Shown here in pieces: positions 19,658-27,933 of a stretch of DNA of 64,000 nucleotides. The stretch comes from Sphingopyxis sp. GTDB taxonomy: Bacteria; Pseudomonadota; Alphaproteobacteria; Sphingomonadales; Sphingomonadaceae. The stretch's first letter is position 1. Each line of letters opens with the position of its first letter. The translations under genes were made by a program, and so were the position numbers. Location of the stretch: positions 1-64,000 of the forward strand of contig NZ_JAIBES010000151.1 of NCBI RefSeq assembly GCF_019459305.1. Reading direction: 5' to 3'. The notes below the pieces were generated by a model. That model saw only the letters and a program-made list of their open reading frames with translations, was not told the DNA's origin and made no database searches.

Positions 19658-19713
19658 AAAGGCGCCGAAAAAGGGAACGGGGATTCCTGCTTGCGAGGGA
19701 ATGACGGAATGGA

Positions 19714-20385
19714 ATGTGGATGATGGACAACGGTGACACGACACTGGGCAGTGAGCCGGCGGCGCGCGACTGGATCGAGGAAACCTTTGCTCCGTCAGCC
19801 GATCAATGGGCGCGGCTGGAGCGATTTGCGGCGATGCTGGTGGCCGAGAGTACGCAGCAAAATCTGATCGCCGCGTCGACGATTCCGATCTTGTGGGTGC
19901 GGCATATCGCCGACAGCGCGCAGCTGCTGGCGCTCGATCGCGATCGCGACGGGCTGTGGCTCGACCTGGGGAGCGGGCCGGGTTTGCCGGGGATCGTCGT
20001 CGCGCTGCTGCGCGAGCGGCCGATGATGCTGGTTGAATCGCGCAAGCGGCGGTGCGATTTCCTGCGCGCGGTGGTCAGCGAACTGGCGCTGGCGCATGTC
20101 GAGATCATCGAGGCGCCACTCGAACGCATCGAAACGCGCGCCGCAGCGACGATCAGCGCGCGCGCTTTTGCGCCGCTCGATAAGCTGATCGACTTGTCCG
20201 CCCGTTTTTCCACCGAATCGACGCGCTGGCTGCTGCCAAAGGGGCGAAATGCGGTTAAGGAACTGGCGTTGTTGCCGCAGGCATGGCAGAATCTGTTTCA
20301 CGTGGAACAAAGCCTTACCGACGCCGACAGCCAGATTCTGGTCGGAACCGGGCAAATCACGGATAAGAAGCGAGGAAAAGCATGA
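19714..20385 (+). CDS. rsmG: 16S rRNA (guanine527-N7)-methyltransferase
   Basis: WLDLGSGPGLPGIVVALLRERPMMLVESRKRRCDFLRAVV; ISARAFAPLDKLIDL. Confidence 0.95.
   Translation: MWMMDNGDTTLGSEPAARDWIEETFAPSADQWARLERFAAMLVAESTQQNLIAASTIPILWVRHIADSAQLLALDRDRDGLWLDLGSGPGLPGIVVALLRERPMMLVESRKRRCDFLRAVVSELALAHVEIIEAPLERIETRAAATISARAFAPLDKLIDLSARFSTESTRWLLPKGRNAVKELALLPQAWQNLFHVEQSLTDADSQILVGTGQITDKKRGKA
20294..20309. promoter_or_regulatory. parS: parS site inside rsmG (TGTTTCACGTGGAACA)
   Basis: Matches parS consensus with one arm asymmetry. Confidence 0.92.
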
Positions 20386-21164
20386 TCCGCATTTGCGTGG
20401 CGAACCAGAAGGGCGGGGTTGGCAAGACGACGACCGCGATCAACCTGGCGACCGCACTCGCGGCGACCGGCTGGCGGACGCTGATCATCGACCTCGATCC
20501 GCAGGGCAATGCCTCGACCGGGCTGGGAATCAAGCAGGCACAGCGCGAATATTCGAGTTACGAGCTGCTACGCGGCGATGCGACCTTGCGCGAATGCGCG
20601 ATCCCGACCGCGGTGCCGCGGCTCGACATCGTGCCTGCGACGGTTGACCTGTCGGGGGCCGAGATCGAGCTGATCGAATTTCAGGACCGGTTGCACCGGA
20701 TGCAACAGGCGCTGTCGGGACCGGACGCGGCGCAGTGGGATATCTGCCTGATCGATTGCCCGCCGTCGCTGGGGATGCTGACGCTCAATGCTTTGATCGC
20801 CGCCGAATCGCTGATCGTGCCGCTGCAATGCGAATTTTTTGCGCTCGAAGGATTGAGCCAGCTGCTCACGACGGTCGAGCGGGTGCGCGAGCGTTTCAAC
20901 CAGAAATTGTCGATCCTGGGCGTGGCGCTGACGATGTTCGATCGCCGCAACCGGTTGACCGATCAGGTGTCGGACGATGTGCGCGAGGTGCTTGGCCCGG
21001 TGGTTTTCGACACCGTCATCCCGCGCAACGTCCGCCTGTCCGAAGCGCCGAGCCATGGCCTACCGGCGCTGATATATGATCATCGCTGCGCCGGGTCCGC
21101 GGCGTATATCGCATTGGCGCGCGAGCTGATCGATCGCCTGCCCAACGTCCGCAAGGCTGCATAA
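20382..21164 (+). CDS. parA: Chromosome partitioning ATPase ParA
   Basis: MIRICVANQKGGVGKTTTAINLATALA; IDCPPSLGMLTLNAL. Confidence 0.96.
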   Translation: MIRICVANQKGGVGKTTTAINLATALAATGWRTLIIDLDPQGNASTGLGIKQAQREYSSYELLRGDATLRECAIPTAVPRLDIVPATVDLSGAEIELIEFQDRLHRMQQALSGPDAAQWDICLIDCPPSLGMLTLNALIAAESLIVPLQCEFFALEGLSQLLTTVERVRERFNQKLSILGVALTMFDRRNRLTDQVSDDVREVLGPVVFDTVIPRNVRLSEAPSHGLPALIYDHRCAGSAAYIALARELIDRLPNVRKAA

Positions 21165-22124
21165 ATGGTTGATAAACAAGACGAAACGGGATCTTCACCA
21201 GCGCGCAAGCGCCCGTCGGGGCTGGGGCGCGGGCTGAACGCACTATTCGGCGATGTGGCGGCCGAAGCACCGGTGCTGGCGACGGCTGGAAGTGCCGCAA
21301 AGGCGGTGCCGACGGTGTCGGGCGACGCGGTGCAGCATGTACCGCTGGGGTCGATCCGCCCACTGCCCGGCCAGCCGCGGCGTCATTTCGACGACAACGC
21401 CATTTCGGAGCTTGCCGATTCGATCGGGCTGCGCGGGCTGTTGCAGCCGATCATCGTGCGCCGCGCTCCCGACGGTGACGGCTACCAGCTGGTGGCGGGC
21501 GAGCGGCGCTGGCGCGCGGCGCAGCGCGCCGGGCTTCACCAGATTCCGGCGCTGGTGCGCGAACTCGACGATGCCGCGACCTATGAAATCGCACTGGTCG
21601 AAAATATCCAGCGCCAGGACCTCAACGCCATCGAAGAAGCGGGCGCCTATCGCCGCCTGATCGACGATTTCGGGCATAATCAGGAAGCGCTGGCCAAGCT
21701 GGTCGGCAAATCGCGCAGCCATGTCGCGAATCTGATGCGGCTGCTCGACCTGCCCGACACGGTGCAGGCGCTGGTCGGCGACGGATCGCTGGCGATGGGG
21801 CATGCGCGGGCGCTGATCGGCGCCGAAGATGCCGAAGCGATTGCGCGGCGCGTGGTCAAGGAAGGCCTGTCGGTGCGCGCGGTCGAAGCGCTGGTGCGCG
21901 AGGGTAAGGGCGGCGGGCGCAAGGCGCCGCTGGAATATAACAGCATGGATGGTGCCGGGCGCGACCCCGACATCGTCGCGGTCGAGCGCCACTTGTCCGA
22001 GCTGCTCGGGATTGGCGTGGCGATTCAATATGCGGGGGGCGGCAAGGGCAATCTGACGTTGAAGTTCGCGTCGCTCGATCAGCTTGATATGATTTGTCAG
22101 CGGCTGAGCGGCGAGGCGATCTGA
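21165..22124 (+). CDS. parB: Chromosome partitioning protein ParB
   Basis: GLGRGLNALFGD; YQLVAGERRWRAAQRAGL; ALVENIQRQDLNAIEEA; KSRSHVANLMRLL. Confidence 0.96.
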   Translation: MVDKQDETGSSPARKRPSGLGRGLNALFGDVAAEAPVLATAGSAAKAVPTVSGDAVQHVPLGSIRPLPGQPRRHFDDNAISELADSIGLRGLLQPIIVRRAPDGDGYQLVAGERRWRAAQRAGLHQIPALVRELDDAATYEIALVENIQRQDLNAIEEAGAYRRLIDDFGHNQEALAKLVGKSRSHVANLMRLLDLPDTVQALVGDGSLAMGHARALIGAEDAEAIARRVVKEGLSVRAVEALVREGKGGGRKAPLEYNSMDGAGRDPDIVAVERHLSELLGIGVAIQYAGGGKGNLTLKFASLDQLDMICQRLSGEAI

Positions 22125-22151
22125 TCCGCTTCAGTTGCTATTTGATTCGCA

Positions 22152-22206
22152 CAGAGGTCGCAGAGGACGCAGAGAGATGATTTCAGATTCTCTGCGGCCT
22201 CTGCGC
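22152..22206. repeat. Imperfect inverted repeat 3' of parB (CACAGAGGTCGCAGAGGACGCAGAGA ... TCTCTGCGGCCTCTGCGCG)
   Basis: Self-complementary arms in noncoding DNA; purine-rich GCAGAG periodicity. Confidence 0.6.
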
Positions 22207-22485
22207 GAAATCCTCCTTTCACCGATTCGAGCTGGCGCCGCGCACTTAATTTGTGCCAGTCCGGGCCGTTAAAGACAGACAAGCGGTCCCCACGACCGTC
22301 TCAACATCAGGCTAAAACCCTGATTTAACTCGCTTACCACGGGTAAGGCGGGCCAATTCCTACTGCGCCGTTAACCAAGCTTGCTGGCAAAAGCTGAACC
22401 TGTCGTCCGTTAAACAAGTCATCGAATGGGGTGGGAAATCCATTCGCGTTTCGACAATCAGTTTTCGAATTAAGGGACCAAACAT

Positions 22486-22983
22486 ATGCGCAAATTTGGA
22501 ATGAAGCGCGCCATCGTCGGCGCCGCGATTGCTGCTCTCGCGCTGAACGCCCCGGCGGCGCATGCGGCTTCGGCAACGGGTACGGCCACGGCCAAGATCC
22601 TTCGTCAGATCACGCTGACCAACACCAGCGCCCTGCAATATGCGACGATCATCAGCGGTGCGTCGGCCTCGACGGTCGCGGTTTCGACTGCCGGTGTCCG
22701 TACTTGCGGTGCAACCCTGAGCTGTCTTGGTACGGCGACCGCCGCCAGCTTCGACGTTGAAGGCACCGAGGGCGCCGTGGTCCTCGTCGGTGGCGATTCC
22801 AGTGTTTCGCTCGCCGGCTCGCTCGGCGGCACGATGACCTCGTCGCTGACCTACTCGGCGGCGAACATCACGCTCGGCGCGACGGGCGGCAGCTTTCAGG
22901 TCGGCGGCACGCTGAGCGTCGGCGCCAACCAGGCGGCGGGCGATTATACCGGCACGTTCAACGTGACTGCCGACTACCAATAA
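22486..22983 (+). CDS. DUF4402 domain secreted protein (putative fimbrial-type subunit)
   Basis: Signal peptide MKRAIVGAAIAALALNAPAAHAA; SATGTATAKILRQITLTNTSALQYATI...LSVGANQAAGDYTGTFNVTADYQ. Confidence 0.82.
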   Translation: MRKFGMKRAIVGAAIAALALNAPAAHAASATGTATAKILRQITLTNTSALQYATIISGASASTVAVSTAGVRTCGATLSCLGTATAASFDVEGTEGAVVLVGGDSSVSLAGSLGGTMTSSLTYSAANITLGATGGSFQVGGTLSVGANQAAGDYTGTFNVTADYQ

Positions 22984-23023
22984 GTTGGGGGATATGGCGG
23001 GCTGAATAGCCCGCCAGCCAATC

Positions 23024-23059
23024 AAGGGGTCGCCCGGCGCAGGTCTGGCGACCCCTTTT
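23024..23059 (+). terminator. Intrinsic terminator between DUF4402 gene and chaperone gene
   Basis: GGGGTCGCC-loop-GGCGACCCC-TTTT, preceded by a second hairpin TGGCGGGCTGAATAGCCCGCCA (22995-23016). Confidence 0.85.
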
Positions 23060-23196
23060 CTATGCGCGGCGTCCAAGTGATGGACATGCAAGTGACGGCC
23101 ATGGTTAGCAAAATATCAACCATGTTGGCGCAGGCAGGATGCGACCATCGGAAGGGTGTGGGCCTTTCCGGACAAACGATTGTGGGGATCGTATCC

Positions 23197-24027
23197 ATGC
23201 TACGCTTTTTCAAAGGCTTCGGCCTGCTTTCTGTCGTTTTGCTCGGCGTCGTGACGGAGCCGGTTCAGGCAGCGGGCGACCTGCTCGTCGCGCCGACGCG
23301 CGTCGTGCTCGACGGTTCGCGCGGGACCGAGGTGGTGCTGAACAATATCGGCGCCGAGCCCGCGACCTATCGTATCAGCCTCGAGATCAAGCGGATGACC
23401 GCGGTCGGCGGGCTCGACGAGATCACCGAGGAGGACGCCACCCCGGCCGAGCGCACCGCGCTCGGCATGATCGCGTTCAGCCCGCGCCGCGTCACCCTGC
23501 CGCCCAATCAGCCGCAGGTGATCCGCGTCGGGGTGCGGATTCCCGAAGGCACGCCGCCAGGCGAATATCGCGCGCATATGTTGTTTCGCGCCGTCCCCGA
23601 TGCGGCCGCCGCGGTGGCCGCCGATGCCGCCAAGCCCGCGGCGACGGGCGTGTCGATTGCGCTGATCCCGATTTACGGCATCACCATCCCGGTGATCGTC
23701 CGCGTTGGCGATCTCGGCGCCGAGGCGGTGATCGGCGACGCATGGGTCGCCGAGACGCCCGACGGCCCGGCGTTCAATTTCGGGCTGACGCGGACGGGCA
23801 ACCGCTCGGTCTATGGCGATATCGAGGTCACGCGGCCGGGGGCGAGCGAGCCGTTGCTGCGCGCGCGCGGCATCGCGGTCTATCCTGAGGTTGGCGCGCG
23901 CGAGGTTTCGCTGCGCGTCCCACCCGAACTCGCCGCCAAGCTGAAAGGCCCGGTGCGCATCCGCTATACCGAGGACCGCGAAATCGGTGGCGGCACGATC
24001 GACGAGGCCGAGCGGGTGGTGAAGTGA
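23197..24027 (+). CDS. PapD-like periplasmic fimbrial chaperone
   Basis: Signal peptide MLRFFKGFGLLSVVLLGVVTEPVQA; LLVAPTRVVLDGSRGTEVVLNNIGAEPATYRISLE; LPPNQPQVIRVGVRIPEGTPPGEYRAHMLF. Confidence 0.82.
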   Translation: MLRFFKGFGLLSVVLLGVVTEPVQAAGDLLVAPTRVVLDGSRGTEVVLNNIGAEPATYRISLEIKRMTAVGGLDEITEEDATPAERTALGMIAFSPRRVTLPPNQPQVIRVGVRIPEGTPPGEYRAHMLFRAVPDAAAAVAADAAKPAATGVSIALIPIYGITIPVIVRVGDLGAEAVIGDAWVAETPDGPAFNFGLTRTGNRSVYGDIEVTRPGASEPLLRARGIAVYPEVGAREVSLRVPPELAAKLKGPVRIRYTEDREIGGGTIDEAERVVK

Positions 24028-24057
24028 CGGTTTAAGGACGGGGCGAAAGCCAAAGCC

Positions 24058-26844
24058 GTGATCCGCGCGGCGCTGACCCGATGGAAACCGGCGATCCTTG
24101 CCGGACTGGCGCTGGTGGGATTGGTTCCCGCTGGCGCTCAGGCCGTTGATAAAGCGCCGGTTTCGCTGGCGGCCGACAACTGGGCGCCGAACGAAGACGA
24201 CAGCTGGCTGTTCGACATGCGGTCGGGGCAATATCGGCTCGGCGACGGGGTGCGCGGGTACCAGACGCCGCAAGGGATTTGCGTCGACCTGGCCGATGTC
24301 GTGCTCGCGCTCGACCTGGCGGTGCGTGTCGACAAGAAGTTGCGCCGCGCAACCGGCTGGGTGTTCGACGAGCGGCGCAGCCTGATGATCGACCGTAGTG
24401 CGGGCGAAGTGCGCGCGGGCAGCCAGAGTTTCCGGCTCTCCGCACAGATGATCCGCGACACGCCCGCGGGCTGGTGCGTCGATCTCGATAGTTTGAACGC
24501 CTGGCTGGGGGTGCCGATCGTCGCCGACCTGTCGAACGCGGTGCTGCGAATCGAATCGAAGGATAAGCTGCCGTTCCAGCTCGCCGCCGAACGGCGCGCG
24601 CGCGCGGCGGGGATCAGGCCGCAGGCGAAATTCGACCTCGCCAGCCTGCCGCAGGCGTCGCGGCCGTATCAGGCATGGGCGACGCCGTCGGTCGATGTCG
24701 TTGCGTCGGCCGGGTTCGTGTCGGACAAGCGCGGCGGTTCCTATATCCAGGGGCGCTACGAGGTTTTTGCGGCGGGCGAGGTGCTGGGGCAGAGTTTCGA
24801 CGCGCGGCTGTCGTCTGACAATGAAGGGGTACCCGACAGCCTGCGGATGCGGCTGTATCGCACCGATCCCGAGGGGCGGCTGCTCGGGCCGCTGAAGGCG
24901 ACGCATTATGCGGTCGGCGATGTCAGCCTGCTGGCGACAGGCGCGGTCGCGTCGTCGGCGCCCGGACGCGGCGCGGTGGTGACCAATCGCCCGATCGAAC
25001 GCCCCGACAGTTTCGACAAAACGACCTTCCGCGGCGATCTGCCATCCGGGTGGGACGCCGAACTCTATCGCAATGGTCAATTGCTGGCGTTCACCAGCCC
25101 CAATGGCGATGGTCGCTATGAATTTCTCGACGTGCCGCTGCAATATGGATCAAACCGCTTCGAAATCGTGCTTTATGGTCCGCAGGGCCAAATCCGGCGC
25201 GAAATCAAACAGGTGCAGGTGGGGATGGATTCGATCCCGCCTCAGCAGACCTGGTATTGGGCGGGGTTCGCGCAGGAAAATGCAGACCTGATCGAGTTCG
25301 GCGGTCGGCGGCGTGGGCCGTTCCGGCGCGGCTGGCGCGGGACGCTGGGGCTCGAGCGCGGGCTCGATACGCGCACGTCGGTCGCGGCTCATGCCCACAG
25401 CCTGATGATCGAGGACGTCCGGCGCAATTATGCCGAGGTGGCGCTGCGCCGCTCGATCGGGCCGACCTTGCTCGAAGTCGGCGCCTCCCAAGCCGACGAT
25501 GGCGGTGGTGCGGTGCGCGCGAGTTGGCTCGCGGCGTCCGGCGAAACCTATGTCCGCGCCGATGCGATGCGCGGCTGGAACGATTTTGTTTCGGACCGTT
25601 TTATAAGCAATATCAATGGTCTCTATTCGATCTCGGTCGATCAATCGGTCAAACTGGGACAGACCGTGCTGCCGCTCCACTTCGATGTTCGCCATATCGA
25701 ACGACGGTCGGGGATCGATAATATCGAGGCCAGCGCACGCGCGTCGGCGAGTTTCCGGGCGCTGACCTTTACCGGCCAGCTCGACTGGAGCCGCACCAAG
25801 GCGCCGATCGGCCCAGACCCGCCCGACAATCTGACCGCCAGCCTGCTCGCCAATGCCCGGATCGGGCGCGTCCGCCTGCGTGGTGAGGCGCGCTTTGCGC
25901 TGTCGGGCGACAGCAGCGATACGCGCGTGGCGCTGGTCGGCGAATGGGCGGGCGCCGGACGATCTGGGGGCGACGCCGAATGGCGCGCCGAGCTCGGCTA
26001 TGATCGCGGGCTCGAACGCGCGCGCGTTGGCGCCGGATATACACGCCGTTTCAATCGCATGCAGCTGAGCGGCTTTGGCGAAGTGGCGAGCGATGGATCG
26101 CTCGCGGCGTCGCTGTCGCTCGCCTTCAGCCTGGGAGCAAAGCCGAACGGGGGCTGGCGCGTGTCGAGCGAAAAGCTCGCAAGCCGCGGCCAGGTGATCG
26201 CCGACGTGTGGATGGACGATAATGGCGATGGCGTCCGCCAGCCGAGCGAAGCGGCGCTGGCGGGGGTGCCGCTGACCGCGGGCCATGCCAATATCGAACA
26301 AGCGACCGGCAAGGATGGTCAGGGGACGATCGACGGTCTCGAACCCTTCCGCCCGGTGCTGATCGGCATCGACGCCGGTAGCCTGCCCGATCCCTATGTT
26401 CAGCCCGCACTGCCGGGCGTGGTGGTCACGCCGCGACCCGGCGTTGCGACGCGGGTCGCCCTGCCGATGGTTGCGGCGGGCGAAATCGAAGGAACCCTGC
26501 GCCGCGACGGCGGCAACCCGATCGAGGGGCTGAGCCTCGAGCTGATCGACGCCGAAGGGCGCGTGCGCGCCACGACGCTGACCGAGTTCGATGGCTATTT
26601 CCTGTTCGAAGGGGTCGCTTACGGGCGCTACACGGTGCGGCTGGGCAAAGCTTCGGCGGCGGCACTGCGGCTGGACGGCGATTTCGCGATTGCCGCGGTG
26701 CCGGGCAAGGCAACCCCGCGGGTACGGCTGGGGACGCTGGCGCTGAAGCCGCTGCTGCGCGATGTCGCGCTGCAGGATGACGCGGTGACAGGCGACGGCA
26801 ATAGCGCGCGCGGGCCGCCGGGTTTAGGGGATGGAGGATTATAG
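24058..26844 (+). CDS. Outer-membrane usher-like protein (divergent FimD/PapC type) with C-terminal SdrD_B/CarboxypepD_reg-like region
   Basis: Plug-like GDLPSGWDAELYRNGQLLAF...GRYEFLDVPLQYGSNRFEIVLYGPQGQIRRE; C-term ADVWMDDNGDGVRQPSEAALAGV and EFDGYFLFEGVAYGRYTVRLG; GTG start. Confidence 0.75.
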   Translation: MIRAALTRWKPAILAGLALVGLVPAGAQAVDKAPVSLAADNWAPNEDDSWLFDMRSGQYRLGDGVRGYQTPQGICVDLADVVLALDLAVRVDKKLRRATGWVFDERRSLMIDRSAGEVRAGSQSFRLSAQMIRDTPAGWCVDLDSLNAWLGVPIVADLSNAVLRIESKDKLPFQLAAERRARAAGIRPQAKFDLASLPQASRPYQAWATPSVDVVASAGFVSDKRGGSYIQGRYEVFAAGEVLGQSFDARLSSDNEGVPDSLRMRLYRTDPEGRLLGPLKATHYAVGDVSLLATGAVASSAPGRGAVVTNRPIERPDSFDKTTFRGDLPSGWDAELYRNGQLLAFTSPNGDGRYEFLDVPLQYGSNRFEIVLYGPQGQIRREIKQVQVGMDSIPPQQTWYWAGFAQENADLIEFGGRRRGPFRRGWRGTLGLERGLDTRTSVAAHAHSLMIEDVRRNYAEVALRRSIGPTLLEVGASQADDGGGAVRASWLAASGETYVRADAMRGWNDFVSDRFISNINGLYSISVDQSVKLGQTVLPLHFDVRHIERRSGIDNIEASARASASFRALTFTGQLDWSRTKAPIGPDPPDNLTASLLANARIGRVRLRGEARFALSGDSSDTRVALVGEWAGAGRSGGDAEWRAELGYDRGLERARVGAGYTRRFNRMQLSGFGEVASDGSLAASLSLAFSLGAKPNGGWRVSSEKLASRGQVIADVWMDDNGDGVRQPSEAALAGVPLTAGHANIEQATGKDGQGTIDGLEPFRPVLIGIDAGSLPDPYVQPALPGVVVTPRPGVATRVALPMVAAGEIEGTLRRDGGNPIEGLSLELIDAEGRVRATTLTEFDGYFLFEGVAYGRYTVRLGKASAAALRLDGDFAIAAVPGKATPRVRLGTLALKPLLRDVALQDDAVTGDGNSARGPPGLGDGGL

Positions 26845-26890
26845 CAGTATATCGGTGGATTGGGCATGGGTAACAGCGTTATGCCCTTGC

Positions 26891-27736
26891 TCATTCCAAT
26901 TCAGGCTGGGGGGCCATCCAGAGCTTCTCGTGCGGAAAAGGAAAACGGATCGAAGCCGACCATTTTTGACCGTCTATTTCAAAAGCGCCCCGTTCATTCC
27001 GGCGTTTGAAGAATGCGCGTAGATCGGCAAGTTTCGCCGATGGCATGAAAATGCTGAACGAGTCCCCGCCTCGCCTGACAGTCTCGGCGTCGCTCAGCCC
27101 TGGCCATTCCTGGGGCCATTTCAATGACGGTTCGGGGGCATATTCATACGGCCAGATCATCACCTCGATGTTTTCCGGGAGCCATGCCCGGCTTTTTGGA
27201 TGTTTGAATTGCGCCAGCATGTGGTAGGCGTCGATGACTTCGAGCGGTATCTTCGCCCGCACGACCTTGTCCTTGAGCGAGCCGTATACCGACACGAACA
27301 CGGGACTCGAGGTTCGATAGATCAGCAAATTCTGCTCAGGCTGGTCGGTCGCGTCCGCGGCATCGAAACGTCCATAGGACCGCGAGAGCGAAGGCAGATC
27401 CAGCCGATCGAGCAGCTGGTTCATTTCCGGGTTGGCCAATCGCGTGGTGATGAAGCCGTTCGTACTCTTCTGGATGACCGTTCCATCCTCATAGAGTGCG
27501 AAGGTTGGCGAATCGGATCCCATTACAGACGCCCATGGATCGTTATCGAGCAAAACCACGAGCGGGCTTGGCTTATCGGACTGCATCGCTGCCGCGAGGG
27601 TGCACGGTCGTTCGAAGAAGGCAACCCGATCTCGCTGGGGCAGGATCTCTCGCCGCTCGACCTTGGGCGGTTCGGCAGCGGAGCAGCTGACGAGGCACAA
27701 GGCTGCAAGGGACATCAGCGTTCGCGTAGCGTCCAA
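26891..27736 (-). CDS. Hypothetical lipoprotein
   Basis: MDATRTLMSLAALCLVSCSAAEPP lipobox; no family recognised. Confidence 0.65.
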   Translation of the reverse strand: MDATRTLMSLAALCLVSCSAAEPPKVERREILPQRDRVAFFERPCTLAAAMQSDKPSPLVVLLDNDPWASVMGSDSPTFALYEDGTVIQKSTNGFITTRLANPEMNQLLDRLDLPSLSRSYGRFDAADATDQPEQNLLIYRTSSPVFVSVYGSLKDKVVRAKIPLEVIDAYHMLAQFKHPKSRAWLPENIEVMIWPYEYAPEPSLKWPQEWPGLSDAETVRRGGDSFSIFMPSAKLADLRAFFKRRNERGAFEIDGQKWSASIRFPFPHEKLWMAPQPELE

Positions 27737-27933
27737 TGTTCTCGGTCTCCATTTCCCGCTCTGTCCTCAACCAGCATATCGCCGCGATGTCAGCAACAGG
27801 TTGTTGCCCGGGCCGTTGGATTGGCCATTCGCACGACGGCGGCACCGAATAAGACCTCGCAAAATTAACCACTTCTTATCCATGATTGGCCACAGCGGGC
27901 GGGAGCATGAATTGCCTGTGGGGAAGCCAATCA

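Noticed and set aside
19462-19659. 65-aa minus-strand ORF (MRDPIKIHAKAQGRQEIARIRAK...)
   Set aside because: Peptide pattern is typical of translated dispersed repeats; treated as a repeat, not a gene.
23200-25143. 647-aa minus-strand ORF opposite the chaperone and usher
   Set aside because: High-GC antisense shadow ORF; R/H/G-rich composition, no domain; the + strand carries clear families.
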